Below are positions 25,562 to 34,569 of a stretch of DNA of 64,000 nucleotides, in pieces (positions within the stretch are counted from its first letter, which is position 1; every line of letters starts with the position of its first letter). Location: positions 1-64,000 of the forward strand of contig NZ_BMPQ01000029.1 of NCBI RefSeq assembly GCF_014647675.1, given 5' to 3'. The notes below the pieces were generated by a model, which saw only the letters and a list, made by a program, of their open reading frames with translations, did not search any database and was not told where the DNA came from. Both the position numbers and the translations under genes were made by a program. The DNA is from Streptomyces flaveus (GTDB lineage Bacteria; Actinomycetota; Actinomycetes; Streptomycetales; Streptomycetaceae).

Positions 25562-26463
25562 CCCAGCTCAGCAAGCCCCGCATCGTCGAGGGCGACCCGC
25601 GCGACCTGACGCTGCTCGACGTGAACGCCCGCTTCATGCGGCACGAGCAGTTCCAGCGCCTGGTGGCGAACATCCGTGAGGACGGGCATCTGACGTCGAC
25701 GCCGTTGGTGTGGCACGACGCCGACTCCGGGCGCCGCATCGTCCTGTCCGGCAACCACCGTACGAAGGCCGCCATCGAGGCCGGGCTGACTTCGATCTTC
25801 TGGCTGGAGGTCACGGACCCGCTGCCCCGCCAGAAGCAGATCGCGCTGCAGCTGTCCCACAACGCGATCACGGGCGAGGACGATCCGGCCACCCTCAAGG
25901 CGCTGTACGAGGAGTTGGAGGACGTCTCCATGCGCCTGTACTCGGGGCTGGACGACAAGACGCTCGAGCTGCTGGAGGAGGTGAGTGTGCCGAGCCTCGC
26001 GGAGGCGAACCTGGACTTCGCGACGGTGCAGATCGTGTTCCTGCCGGACGAGAAGGAGGCTGCGGAGAAGGCCCTGGAGGCCGCGCGGAAGGCGGCCTCG
26101 GCCGATGCCCGTTGGGTGGCGCGTATCGAGCAGTACGAGAGCGTGCTGGACACCCTCGACACGACGAAGGGCGCGCACAACATCGGGAACGTCGCTGCCG
26201 CGTTCGCGATCATCCTCGCCGTTGTTGAACGGCATCTCGGTGAGTTGGCGGAGGGCTGGTACGACCCGGACGAGCAGACGGCGAAGCGCAAGGGTAGTGC
26301 TCCGATCGAGACGGTGCTCGCGACGCGCACTATGCCGGCGGACGCCGCGGCGGTCGTACAGCGGGCCATCGACCGCATGGAGCGGGACGGTGACATCGAG
26401 GCCGGGCAGCGGTGGCGGGCCCTGGAGTTGTGGGCTGCCGACTACTTGGCGGGTGCGCAGTGA
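25558..26463 (+). CDS. ParB/sulfiredoxin-fold nuclease-like protein
   Basis: 301 residues. The N-terminal ParB-like domain contains LLDVNARFMRHEQFQRLVAN, STPLVWHDA and VLSGNHRTKAAIEAGL, the GNHR variant of the ParB GERR box. The helical C-terminus lacks the KorB helix-turn-helix. The GTG at 25558 overlaps the previous stop and has AGGAGG 10 bases upstream. Such single-domain ParB proteins accompany phage methyltransferase and terminase genes and may act as DNA-binding or nuclease factors. Confidence 0.75.
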   Translation: MTQLSKPRIVEGDPRDLTLLDVNARFMRHEQFQRLVANIREDGHLTSTPLVWHDADSGRRIVLSGNHRTKAAIEAGLTSIFWLEVTDPLPRQKQIALQLSHNAITGEDDPATLKALYEELEDVSMRLYSGLDDKTLELLEEVSVPSLAEANLDFATVQIVFLPDEKEAAEKALEAARKAASADARWVARIEQYESVLDTLDTTKGAHNIGNVAAAFAIILAVVERHLGELAEGWYDPDEQTAKRKGSAPIETVLATRTMPADAAAVVQRAIDRMERDGDIEAGQRWRALELWAADYLAGAQ

Positions 26464-26924
26464 CGGCGGTGTCGGAGGCGGACGAGGAGCTGTACCGCAA
26501 GCTGCTCGCCGAGCGGTACGGCCCACCGGGCCGACTGGAGGCCGAGAGGTTTCCGGCGATCCATGCCTCGGTGGAACGGGCGGCCGGGGTGAACGAGGAG
26601 CAGTGGCGCCGCCAAGTCCGCGAGATCGCAGCCCGCTACGGCTGGCGGCTCCAGTACCACACGGCGGACTCCCGCCGTTCCGATCCCGGCTGGCCGGACG
26701 AGGTCTTCGGGCACCTCGGCCAACGCCGCACGCTCTTCGTCGAGTTCAAGACCGACACCGGCCGGATCCGCCCAGCACAACGCGAGTGGCTGGCACATCT
26801 GGCCGACAGCGGCTTCGAGGTCGCCGTATGGCGCCCGCGCGACCTGCCCACCGTGCTGCAGGTGCTCGGCCCCGCCCGGCAACGGGCCACCCTCCCCCCG
26901 AACTTCCGGAGACCGACCCCATGA
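26460..26924 (+). CDS. VRR-NUC domain nuclease
   Basis: 154 residues. DPGWPDEVFGHLG, then LFVEFKTDTGRIRPAQREWL and FEVAVWRP give the PD-(D/E)XK core (D...E-x-K...Q) of the VRR-NUC family common in phages. The GTG at 26460 overlaps the previous stop, and the next gene's ATG overlaps its own, so the whole run 24.05-27.70 kb is one coupled operon. Likely role: structure-specific or degradative nuclease in phage DNA metabolism. Confidence 0.8.
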   Translation: MTAVSEADEELYRKLLAERYGPPGRLEAERFPAIHASVERAAGVNEEQWRRQVREIAARYGWRLQYHTADSRRSDPGWPDEVFGHLGQRRTLFVEFKTDTGRIRPAQREWLAHLADSGFEVAVWRPRDLPTVLQVLGPARQRATLPPNFRRPTP

Positions 26925-27124
26925 CCGCCCCGCACACCGACGAACTGAACCGGCTCCACGCCGAGATCGACCACCTGACCACCATCCACCGCACCGCCGC
27001 CGGCATGACCCGGGCCCTGACCGAGCACCTCGCGGGCGAGCCGTTCCGCCTCGCCGACCAGCTGGCCCGCCTCCTCGAGGGCGAGTTGGAGCCCGATGAT
27101 GTACGTGAAGGGAACGAGCCGTGA
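26921..27124 (+). CDS. Small hypothetical helical protein
   Basis: 67 residues starting at ATG 26921 (ATGA overlap). The sequence DELNRLHAEIDHLTTIHRTA is a likely coiled coil. Family not recognised; position fits a small phage accessory protein. Confidence 0.55.
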   Translation: MTAPHTDELNRLHAEIDHLTTIHRTAAGMTRALTEHLAGEPFRLADQLARLLEGELEPDDVREGNEP

Positions 27125-27303
27125 ACCTGGCGAAGGACTCCTCATCATGGGAGCGCACCGTCTCTGTGACACCGCTGCCCGACTCCGTACGCCGCAAGGC
27201 CGCCGTCACGGTTGCGGCGCGGTCGACGGGCCCGGCCGACTGCGTCGATCTGCTGGAACACCTGGGACTCCGTGACCCGGCGCTGCGCACAATCGCGGTA
27301 TGA
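27121..27303 (+). CDS. Small hypothetical protein
   Basis: 60 residues from GTG 27121, overlapping both neighbours by four bases. The sequence DSVRRKAAVTVAARSTGPAD suggests a short helical protein. Not recognised. Confidence 0.5.
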   Translation: MNLAKDSSSWERTVSVTPLPDSVRRKAAVTVAARSTGPADCVDLLEHLGLRDPALRTIAV

Positions 27304-27704
27304 CCGACATCGTGGAAGCGGCCTGGCACAAGATCCTGACCACGGCGGGTGAACCCACTCGGCCGGTGGGCGTGCCGCTCTTGGAGCCGTTCACCGAGCT
27401 GGTGCGGGTCGCGTATGCCGAGCCGCTGCTGCGGCAGCTGTTCCCGTGGACAGGCATGTGGGAGTTGCACTTCAGCAGGTGCACGGAGTTCCGCCCCACC
27501 TGGGACATCCCCTACGTCGGCACGCGGAAGGACGGCCGGTACTACGTGGAGGGGCCGCTTCGCATGCAGCGGATCGGCGAGACGGACGACGCGCAGGGCG
27601 CCGTGGCGATGGTCATCGAGCGGCTACCGCCGGGCTGTGGTCCAGCCTTCGTCGGTACGGCGGAGGAGCTGGCCGCGTACGAGAGGACACGAGACACCAG
27701 GTAG
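27300..27704 (+). CDS. DUF6193-like protein
   Basis: 134 residues. TELVRVAYAEPLLRQLFPWTG, WELHFSRC and the Tyr/Gly-rich PYVGTRKDGRYYVEGP resemble the DUF6193 proteins widespread in Streptomyces, sometimes labelled natural-product-associated without evidence. It overlaps the previous gene by four bases and ends 15 bases before the terminase small subunit gene. Function unknown. Confidence 0.55.
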   Translation: MTDIVEAAWHKILTTAGEPTRPVGVPLLEPFTELVRVAYAEPLLRQLFPWTGMWELHFSRCTEFRPTWDIPYVGTRKDGRYYVEGPLRMQRIGETDDAQGAVAMVIERLPPGCGPAFVGTAEELAAYERTRDTR

Positions 27705-27719
27705 GAGCACACCGGTCGG

Positions 27720-28268
27720 ATGGCGGACGTCGCCGAGGCATGGGAGCGGCAGCCGGGCGAATCGGCCGCCGCCTGGGAGGCGTTTGCCTGCTACCGCGAC
27801 CTCGGTCTTTCCCGCAGCATCGGCAAGGTCGCGGAACGGCTGGCCAAGTCCCGCACGCTCATCGAGCGTTGGTCGACAGCCCACCGCTGGGTACTGCGCG
27901 CCGAGGCATGGGACCGCGAACAGGACCGCCTCTGGCGCGCCGAACGCCAACACGCCTCCCGTGAGGTCGCCCGTCGGCACGCCCGCCTCGCCTCCGCCGC
28001 CCAGTCGAAGATCGTGGCCCAGCTCCAGCAGCTCGATCCGTCCCGGCTCAGTCCGTCGGACGTGATCCGCTGGCTGGAGGTGACGATCCGCATCGAGCGC
28101 CAGGCGTACGGGATGGACCTGGCCGAGGTTGCCTCTACCGCCCGTGGGGGCTCGGATGATGCGGCAGATGTGTCCGGGCTGACGGACGAGGAACGTCGAG
28201 CCCGCATGGAACAGCTGCGCCGCGAACTCGAGGCCCGCATCGGCACCTTGGGCGGCGACCAGCAGTGA
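27720..28268 (+). CDS. Terminase small subunit-like protein
   Basis: 182 residues. The N-terminus has a helix-turn-helix-like segment (YRDLGLSRSIGKVAERLAKS) followed by Trp-rich WSTAHRWVLRAEAWDREQD and a helical C-terminus. It directly precedes and overlaps the large terminase gene, so it is placed as the DNA-recognising small subunit. Sequence identity within this family is low, so the call rests partly on position. Confidence 0.7.
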   Translation: MADVAEAWERQPGESAAAWEAFACYRDLGLSRSIGKVAERLAKSRTLIERWSTAHRWVLRAEAWDREQDRLWRAERQHASREVARRHARLASAAQSKIVAQLQQLDPSRLSPSDVIRWLEVTIRIERQAYGMDLAEVASTARGGSDDAADVSGLTDEERRARMEQLRRELEARIGTLGGDQQ

Positions 28269-29722
28269 CCGCCGACTCCTTCCCCGCTCTGCCGGACCCG
28301 GCCGGCATGTCCGACGCCCAGCTGCACACTGAGATCACCGCCCTGCTTGAAGCCGACACCGCATCGGCCCGCCGCTGGTCCTGCGACCGCCCCGGCTGCG
28401 ACGGCTTGCCCCACGAGGGCTGGCTGCACCACCACGCCCGCGCCACGCAGCGCCTGCCTGAAGGGGACTGGACAGCGTGGATGATGCTCACCGGCCGCGG
28501 CTGGGGCAAGACGAAGTCCGCCGCGGAGGCCGTACGAGCGTGGGCGGCCACTCCCGGCACGATGATCGCGGTCGTCGCGAAGAACGCCACGCTGGTCAAG
28601 GAGATCTGCTTCGAGTCCCCCAAGTCCGGCCTCCTGGCGGTGATCCCGCCCGAGGACATCCGCCGCTACAGCCCCGGCAACGGCCTGACCACCCTCCGCC
28701 TGAAGAACGGCTCGGCGATCTACGGCTTCGGCGCGGAGACCCCGGACAACCTCCGCGGCTTCGCCTTCGACAAGGGCTGGCTCGACGAGTACGCCGCCTG
28801 GAACCGCCACACCGCCCAATCGGTGTACGACATGCTGTGGTTCTGCCTGCGCGAGGCACCGAGCCCGCAGGTGGTCATCTCCACCACCCCCAAGCCACTG
28901 CCGCACGTCAAACGGCTCGTAGAGCGCGGCCGAAGGCCCGGCTCCACCGTCGTGCTGACCACCGGCCGCACCGAAGACAACCGGGCCAACCTCTCGGCCG
29001 CCGCCCTCGCCGAACTCGACTCCGAGTACGGCGGCACCCGCCTCGGCCGCCAGGAACTCGACGGCGTCCTCCTCGAAGACGTCGAGGGCGCCCTGTGGAA
29101 GCAGTGGATGTTCGAGGTCGAGGGTTTCCGCATCGCGCACCCCGCGGTCCCGCCGCTCGACCGCCTCGTTGTCGCCGTCGACCCGGCGGTCACGACGACG
29201 GACGACGCGGACCTGACCGCCTTCACGGTGGCCGGCCGCTCCTACCCGCTGGAGCAGATGTACGGCGACCGCCGCCCCCGCGGCTACGTCCTCCACGCTG
29301 AACAGGACCGCTACACCCCCACCGCGGCGATGCGCCGAGCCGCGGCGCTGTACCACGAGCACCAGGCGGACTGCGTGGTCATCGAGGCCAACAACGGCGG
29401 CGACTACCTACCCGCCCTCCTGGCAGAGGTGGACCCGACGGTGCCGAGCCGTGTCGTACACGCCACCCGCGGCAAACGGGCCCGCGCGGCCCCGGTCGCG
29501 ATGCTGTACGAGCAGTCCCGCATCAGCCACGCTGGCCCGCCCCGCACGTTCGCAGTCCTCGAGGAGCAGATGACAACCTACGTTGGTGCCACGGAAGCCG
29601 AGGAGAAGTCTCCGGACCTCCTGGACTCCTGTGTCTGGGCCCTGACCGATCTGTTCCTGGACCCCACGGTGCCCGGGGCGCCGACAGCGACCGCAGACAG
29701 GCGACTCAGTGGGAGGCGCTGA
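28265..29722 (+). CDS. Phage terminase large subunit
   Basis: 485 residues. ATPase motor with Walker A LTGRGWGKTKSA at about 75-86, the Walker B/acidic region GFAFDKGWLDEYAAW, coupling motif VVISTTPKP, and a nuclease domain with Asp residues in VVAVDPAVTTTDDAD, VIEANNGGDY and SPDLLDSCVWAL. The GTG at 28265 overlaps the small subunit stop. It packages DNA into the prohead through the portal. The protein appears complete. Confidence 0.92.
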   Translation: MTADSFPALPDPAGMSDAQLHTEITALLEADTASARRWSCDRPGCDGLPHEGWLHHHARATQRLPEGDWTAWMMLTGRGWGKTKSAAEAVRAWAATPGTMIAVVAKNATLVKEICFESPKSGLLAVIPPEDIRRYSPGNGLTTLRLKNGSAIYGFGAETPDNLRGFAFDKGWLDEYAAWNRHTAQSVYDMLWFCLREAPSPQVVISTTPKPLPHVKRLVERGRRPGSTVVLTTGRTEDNRANLSAAALAELDSEYGGTRLGRQELDGVLLEDVEGALWKQWMFEVEGFRIAHPAVPPLDRLVVAVDPAVTTTDDADLTAFTVAGRSYPLEQMYGDRRPRGYVLHAEQDRYTPTAAMRRAAALYHEHQADCVVIEANNGGDYLPALLAEVDPTVPSRVVHATRGKRARAAPVAMLYEQSRISHAGPPRTFAVLEEQMTTYVGATEAEEKSPDLLDSCVWALTDLFLDPTVPGAPTATADRRLSGRR

Positions 29723-29772
29723 GCGTCCGATGGTCCCGGCTGCCAACGCGCGCAACCGGGACCAGGGCGGCG

Positions 29773-30216
29773 TCAGCCCTCGTCAGACATCAGCTTGTCG
29801 CGGAGATCGTCCAGCGTCCGCCCGTCGGGCAGCCGCCAGAGCGTCCAGCCGTTGATGGCACTTCCGGTCACAGCGCTGGCGGCCTTGGAAGGAGACTGGA
29901 AAGGCGTCGCCTTCCCCTCAACGATCAGCTGCCCATCCGGCTGGACGATCGCCTTGGCGGACCGCTTGGCACGGGTCTGGCGGAACGTCAGCACATCGTT
30001 GGCTCTGAGCAGTCCTGCCGCCATGAGCGGGGCAAGGGGCCCAATCGGAGGTGCTGAAGTGGCCTTGGCGGCACCTGCGCCTCCGCCGAGCGACACGTTG
30101 ACCTCGACGGCCCCTTCCGCGCCAACCGCAGCGATGTGCGCCAGCACTTCCGGGTCGAAGTGGATAGTGAGTGTTGCGATGTAAATCCCCTCCTCCGCTC
30201 GTTGGCCTGAAGCCAA
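29773..30216 (-). CDS. RAMA-domain protein, reverse-oriented in the head module
   Basis: Up to 147 residues. The C-terminal 80 (LMAAGLLRANDVLTFRQTR ... FQSPSKAASAVTGSAINGW ... LWRL) form a RAMA (restriction enzyme and adenine-methylase associated) domain. The N-terminus is short, with a Gly-rich linker. Start is unclear: the frame opens at TTG 30216, while the strong GGAGGAGGGG would suit an ATC or ATT codon at about 30180-30186. It is the only leftward gene between terminase and portal. RAMA domains are thought to read modified DNA, so it may sense DNA modification. Confidence 0.65.
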   Translation of the reverse strand: MASGQRAEEGIYIATLTIHFDPEVLAHIAAVGAEGAVEVNVSLGGGAGAAKATSAPPIGPLAPLMAAGLLRANDVLTFRQTRAKRSAKAIVQPDGQLIVEGKATPFQSPSKAASAVTGSAINGWTLWRLPDGRTLDDLRDKLMSDEG

Positions 30217-30217
30217 C

Positions 30218-30259
30218 TCTGCTGTCTGCGCTCCACTCTAGTGTAGAGCAGACAGCAGA
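30218..30259. promoter_or_regulatory. 12-bp perfect inverted repeat upstream of the RAMA gene
   Basis: TCTGCTGTCTGC (30218-30229) and GCAGACAGCAGA (30248-30259) flank an 18-base spacer. It lies between the divergent RAMA and portal genes. Likely operator or promoter-region structure controlling one or both. Confidence 0.55.
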
Positions 30260-30352
30260 ACAAGCGAGTGTGACACAGGATGCCGTCACCGCTCCAAGAA
30301 CCCTGCCCACAGGTCTTAGACTGCGCCGCTCAGTTTTGACGGGGAGTAACGG

Positions 30353-31972
30353 ATGCGACGTTGGCGCAGATTGATCATCGATACCTGGGGAGCACTGGCC
30401 TACAAGCCGGCTTTCCAAGCGGCAGCTGAAGGACGGTCGGCAAAGCTGCCCAGCCCAACGGCCTCGTCTTGGGTGCCTGAAACGGAGCGTCGCCGTCTTG
30501 CCGCCTATACCGTGCTCGCCGCCTACGACAGCAACCAGGCCGCCGCCCTGCTCGGCGAAGACGGCGACGACCGTCGCGAGTACGGTGACGCGTCCCTGAT
30601 CGTCGACCAGACACTCAGCCACCTGCTCGGCGAGACCCAGCAGGTCGTGGTCGAGGGCGCCGAGGACAACACGACCGCCCAGGAGCGGGAGGCACTGCTA
30701 CGGGAGTGGGCGCAGGCCGAGCAGTTACGGATGCGGATGCAGCACGCCGAGCGGACCGCCGTACTGCTCGGCGACACCGTCTACCTGCTCGCCTGGTCCC
30801 GCGCGAAGAACCGCCCCGTGCTCAAGACGATCGACCCCGGCTTCTACTTCCCCGTACTGCCGGACGGGGCACTCGACGCCGACGAGTACCCGGAGCGCGT
30901 CCACTTGGCGTGGGAGGTGCCGGGGGACCCGGCCACCGGCCGGAAGGGGACCCTGCGCCGGGTGACGTACGAGCTGGGCCCCATTGACGATGACGGCACG
31001 CGGCGTACGTACCCGTGGTCGCGCGAGCCGAGCAGCGTCACCTGCTACCTGACCGACGCCGAATGGGACCTGGACCAGCTCGACCAGACCGGCGACCTCG
31101 ACGCACTCTCCCTGTCCCGCGCCCGCTTCCGCACCAACGCCGACGGCGAGCTCCTCAACCGCCTCGACCTCCAACTGGACTTCATCCCGGTCATCCACGT
31201 CCCGAACACGATCAACGGCGCTGAGCACTACGGCCAGTCCAGTCTCCTGTCCGCCGCGCAACTCCTCGACGACCTCGCCGCGGCCGACACCGACAGCCAG
31301 CGCGCCTCGGCGACCACCGGCTCACCGATCATCGGCCTGTCCGGGGCGCGGCTGCCGGTCGACCGGAAGACCGGGCAGCCGCTCCCGGTCCAGGTCGAGC
31401 CCGGCATGGTCTGGCCGCTCGGCGACACCGGCCAGCTCAGTACGGTCGACACCTCGGCGCAGCTCGCCGAACTCCGCGCGTACGTCGAGACGTTGCGCGA
31501 CCGCCTCTCGGTGGTGACCCGGCTGCCGGGCAGCGTGCTCGGTACGGTCCGCCCCTCGGAAGTGCCGTCCGGGTACGCACTGCAGCTCAGCTTCGGCCCG
31601 CTCGACGCCATGGTCCGCTCCATGCGGCTTGCCCGGGAAGCGAAATATCCGCTGCTGCTGAAGATGGTCCAGCGCCTCTACCAGCTCGGCGGCGTGCTGC
31701 CTCCCGGCGACAACCCCCAGGCCACGATCGCCTTCGGTGCCTACCTGCCCACCGATCTGGCCGCCGCACTGGACCTGGTGGCACACGGGGTGCAGGCGGA
31801 GGTGCTCTCGCTGGAGACGGGTGTACGACTGCTAGTGGATGCCGGCTTCCCGATCGAGGACGCCGCACTGGAGGTGGAGCGCATCCAGTCGCGGGCCTCA
31901 TCACCCACACCGGATCGGCAAGACTCCGACAGCGCGGAGGACGAGGAAGGAGACAACACGACAGCCGCCTGA
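30353..31972 (+). CDS. Phage portal protein
   Basis: 539 residues of the SPP1 Gp6-like portal family: RTAVLLGDTVYLLAWSR, LKTIDPGFYFPVLP, LQLDFIPVIHVPNTINGAEH and the late helical stem region with LRDRLSVVTRLPGSVLGTV. ATG at 30353. It forms the dodecameric ring at the capsid vertex to which the terminase docks. Length is normal. It follows the terminase after the RAMA gene interruption. Confidence 0.88.
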   Translation: MRRWRRLIIDTWGALAYKPAFQAAAEGRSAKLPSPTASSWVPETERRRLAAYTVLAAYDSNQAAALLGEDGDDRREYGDASLIVDQTLSHLLGETQQVVVEGAEDNTTAQEREALLREWAQAEQLRMRMQHAERTAVLLGDTVYLLAWSRAKNRPVLKTIDPGFYFPVLPDGALDADEYPERVHLAWEVPGDPATGRKGTLRRVTYELGPIDDDGTRRTYPWSREPSSVTCYLTDAEWDLDQLDQTGDLDALSLSRARFRTNADGELLNRLDLQLDFIPVIHVPNTINGAEHYGQSSLLSAAQLLDDLAAADTDSQRASATTGSPIIGLSGARLPVDRKTGQPLPVQVEPGMVWPLGDTGQLSTVDTSAQLAELRAYVETLRDRLSVVTRLPGSVLGTVRPSEVPSGYALQLSFGPLDAMVRSMRLAREAKYPLLLKMVQRLYQLGGVLPPGDNPQATIAFGAYLPTDLAAALDLVAHGVQAEVLSLETGVRLLVDAGFPIEDAALEVERIQSRASSPTPDRQDSDSAEDEEGDNTTAA

Positions 31973-32057
31973 ATGGGCGCGCCCATCAGCCGCAGAGGAG
32001 GGCCGCTTCGGGTTAAGCTCCGCGCCGACGCGGGGGCGTCTGGGCGAGGAGTAGCCC

Positions 32058-32744
32058 ATGACCGTACGAACGCAGGGCCACGACGGCCACCCGAACCCCG
32101 GAACCTCCTCCGACGCCCCTGGCGCCGGGTCGGACACCCAGACGGCGGCCGAGGAGACGGGCTCAGCAACTGTCACCATCCCCCAGGACGAACTGTCCCG
32201 CCGCTTCGCCCGCGAGAAGGACCAGGGCCGACGCGCCGGCGTACGCGACCTGCTTGGCCAACTCGGCTTCGAGTCCGCGAAGGCCCTGACGGAGTACATC
32301 GAAAGCCAGCGCCAGGCCGAACAACAGCAGAAGGACGCCGAACAGGCGCGCCTCTCCGAGGTGGAGCGCCGCGAGCAGGCCGCCGCCGAACGCGAACGGC
32401 AAGCTCAGGAACGGGAATCGGCAGCCACAGCGCGCGAGAGGGAGGCGGCACGCCGAGCCGTACTGGTCGGCCTGGGAGCCACCGGTACGGAGCTGGAAGA
32501 CGCGGTCGTGCTACTCGCCCGCGAACTCGAACCGGACGCCGACGACGCCGCCTTGACCCAGGCAGCCGAGGACCTGAAACAGCGCCGCCCCGAACTCTTC
32601 GGCGCCCGCACCGCGCAGACTCCGACGCCCCCGCCTTCCGGTAGCCCGTCCAACGTCCCGGCCCGCTCCGGCAACACGCCACCCCGGCCGGGCCAGTTCG
32701 GCCTGGACATCGCCCGACGCCGGGGCCACCTGAAGAACCCCTGA
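32058..32744 (+). CDS. Capsid scaffolding protein
   Basis: 228 residues, mostly one long charged coiled coil (RQAEQQQKDAEQARLSEVER and Glu/Arg repeats at about 80-145), with a Pro-rich C-terminus. Position between portal and decoration/capsid genes and the coiled-coil composition are diagnostic of phage scaffolds. No protease domain is visible in it or nearby. ATG at 32058. Confidence 0.82.
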   Translation: MTVRTQGHDGHPNPGTSSDAPGAGSDTQTAAEETGSATVTIPQDELSRRFAREKDQGRRAGVRDLLGQLGFESAKALTEYIESQRQAEQQQKDAEQARLSEVERREQAAAERERQAQERESAATAREREAARRAVLVGLGATGTELEDAVVLLARELEPDADDAALTQAAEDLKQRRPELFGARTAQTPTPPPSGSPSNVPARSGNTPPRPGQFGLDIARRRGHLKNP

Positions 32745-32874
32745 CCTGCACCGCACTCACCCACAGGGACCGCGCCCTGCTGGCACAGCCGCACCACCGC
32801 GGACGACGGCACCACCCGGTGACCGTACGGACTCGCCGCCAACACGGCCTGCCCGAAGGAACCCGGCACCCGGC

Positions 32875-33285
32875 ATGGACCTCCAGCCGATCACCTACTC
32901 CGAGTCCGCCACCGCCGACCGCCCCTGGCTGGCGTCGACGCACGGACTCGACACCCCACTCACCATCACCCTCGACACGGCCCTGTTCAAGCAGGGCACC
33001 CACTACACACCCCCCTCCCTGAACCAGCCCCGCAACGTCATGCAGGCCGGCATCCCCCTCGGCCGCGTCACCACCACCGGCTTGTACGGCCCCTGGGACG
33101 CGGCCGCCACCGACGGCCGCGCCACCTTCACCGGCGTACTCCTCGCCGACGTGCCCTTCACCCCCGGCAGCCCTCGCGCCGGCGCGGCCCTGTTCTGGCA
33201 CGGCGTGGTCGCCGCCGTCCACATCCCCGGCGGCCTCGACGTCTCCACCATCACCGCCTCGACCGCGCAGCTCCACTTCATCTGA
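32875..33285 (+). CDS. Head decoration protein
   Basis: 136 residues, beta-rich: GIPLGRVTTTGLYGPWD, ATFTGVLLADVPF, ALFWHGVVAAVHIPGG. This is the pattern of lambda gpD-like head decoration proteins in actinophages. It lies directly before the major capsid gene, the usual order. The 130-base gap before it has no gene. Confidence 0.75.
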   Translation: MDLQPITYSESATADRPWLASTHGLDTPLTITLDTALFKQGTHYTPPSLNQPRNVMQAGIPLGRVTTTGLYGPWDAAATDGRATFTGVLLADVPFTPGSPRAGAALFWHGVVAAVHIPGGLDVSTITASTAQLHFI

Positions 33286-33334
33286 CCCGCCGCCGATCGC
33301 CGATCGCTGATCCGCTCAAGGAGCCCCGCCCATC

Positions 33335-34381
33335 ATGCTCGAAACCCTGCTGCGCGACATCGACGCGGCCGACCTCAACGTCTTCGCCCGCACCATCACC
33401 ACCCCAGCCGACTTCGAACTGACCCGCACGGTCATCCCCGAACGCCGCCTGAACTCCGTCAAGTTCCGCATCAGGAGCAGCAAGCGCCGCGTGAACGCGG
33501 CCAAGTTCCGCGCGTACGACGCCCAGACCGCCGTCGCCCGCCGCCAGGCCGAGAAGATCATCACCGAGGGCATGCTGCCGCCCCTCGGCCAGAAGCTGAT
33601 CGTCGGTGAACTGGAGCAGATCCTCCTCGACACCGCCCGCGGCGCCGACGCCTCCGAGTTCATCGAGCTGCTCTACGACGACATCGAGCGCCACGTCGAG
33701 TCCATCCACAACCGCATGGAACTGGCCGCCGGCGACCTCCTGGTAGACGGCAAGTTCAGCCTGAACGGCGAGAACGGCCTCACCCTGGAAGCCGACTTCG
33801 GCGTCCCAGCCGCCAACATGCCCACCGCCGCCAAGCCCTGGTCCGACCCCACCAGCGACCCCATCGCCGACGAACTCCGCTGGATCGAATACCTCCGCTC
33901 CATCGGCGCCCCACTCCCGGCCCGCGTCCTCACCTCCTACAAGGCCCGCGCCACCCTGGCCGCGAACAACGCCTACCGCGCCGCGTACTACGGCAGCGTC
34001 AACGGCTCCACCACCCCCACCGCAGTCCTCGCCCCCAACGAGGTCGAGGTCGTCCGCGCCCGCTACAACCTTCCGCCGATCACGGTCTACGACGTCCAGA
34101 TCTCCGTCGACGACCAGTACCAGCGCGTCATCCCCGAGGACCGCTGGATCCTCCTCCCACCCAACCCCGAATCCTGGGCGGAAACCCAGTACGGCATCAC
34201 CGCCGAGTCCCTGGTCCTCTCCTCCGGCACCAAGCCGGCCATCACCCGCCAGGACGCCCCCGGCATCGTCATCACCGCCGACTACCAGGACGACCCGGTC
34301 CAGGTCTGGACGAAGGGCGCCGCGGTCGCGATGCCGGTCATGTACGTCCCCGACATCCACATCACCGCGAAGGTCCTCTGA
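33335..34381 (+). CDS. Major capsid protein (HK97 fold, protein E family)
   Basis: 348 residues. TTPADFELTRTVIPERRLNS near the N-terminus, the AADFGVP region, RVLTSYKARATLAANNAY in the P-domain helix and QISVDDQYQRVIPEDRWILL near the A domain match the lambda E-type major capsid family. Length is complete. ATG at 33335. The next gene's ATG overlaps its stop by one base, so the cluster is tightly packed up to the capsid step. Confidence 0.88.
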   Translation: MLETLLRDIDAADLNVFARTITTPADFELTRTVIPERRLNSVKFRIRSSKRRVNAAKFRAYDAQTAVARRQAEKIITEGMLPPLGQKLIVGELEQILLDTARGADASEFIELLYDDIERHVESIHNRMELAAGDLLVDGKFSLNGENGLTLEADFGVPAANMPTAAKPWSDPTSDPIADELRWIEYLRSIGAPLPARVLTSYKARATLAANNAYRAAYYGSVNGSTTPTAVLAPNEVEVVRARYNLPPITVYDVQISVDDQYQRVIPEDRWILLPPNPESWAETQYGITAESLVLSSGTKPAITRQDAPGIVITADYQDDPVQVWTKGAAVAMPVMYVPDIHITAKVL

Positions 34382-34569
34382 TGCCCGCCGCCACACGCAC
34401 GCTCGCCACCGCGGTCTTCGTCACCGACCCGAAGACGCGCGAGACGCTGCTCCTCCAGCCCGGTTCCGAGGTGAGCGATCCAGCGATCACCGAGCAGATC
34501 ACGCACCCGGACGCTTGGGCACCGGAGCCGCCTCGTCAGTACCGGCGCGGGAAGGCTGAGGCGGCGTGA
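34381..34569 (+). CDS. Small hypothetical phage protein after capsid gene
   Basis: 62 residues from ATG 34381 (overlaps the capsid stop). TRTLATAVFVTDPKTRETLL then LQPGSEVSDPAITEQI is a typical small beta protein encoded between capsid and connector genes in actinophages. Its stop overlaps the next GTG. No specific function is assigned. Confidence 0.6.
   Translation: MPAATRTLATAVFVTDPKTRETLLLQPGSEVSDPAITEQITHPDAWAPEPPRQYRRGKAEAA

Noticed and set aside
27791..29362. A 523-codon minus-strand frame opposite the terminase genes
   Set aside because: The terminase on the other strand has all its catalytic motifs; this frame has none.
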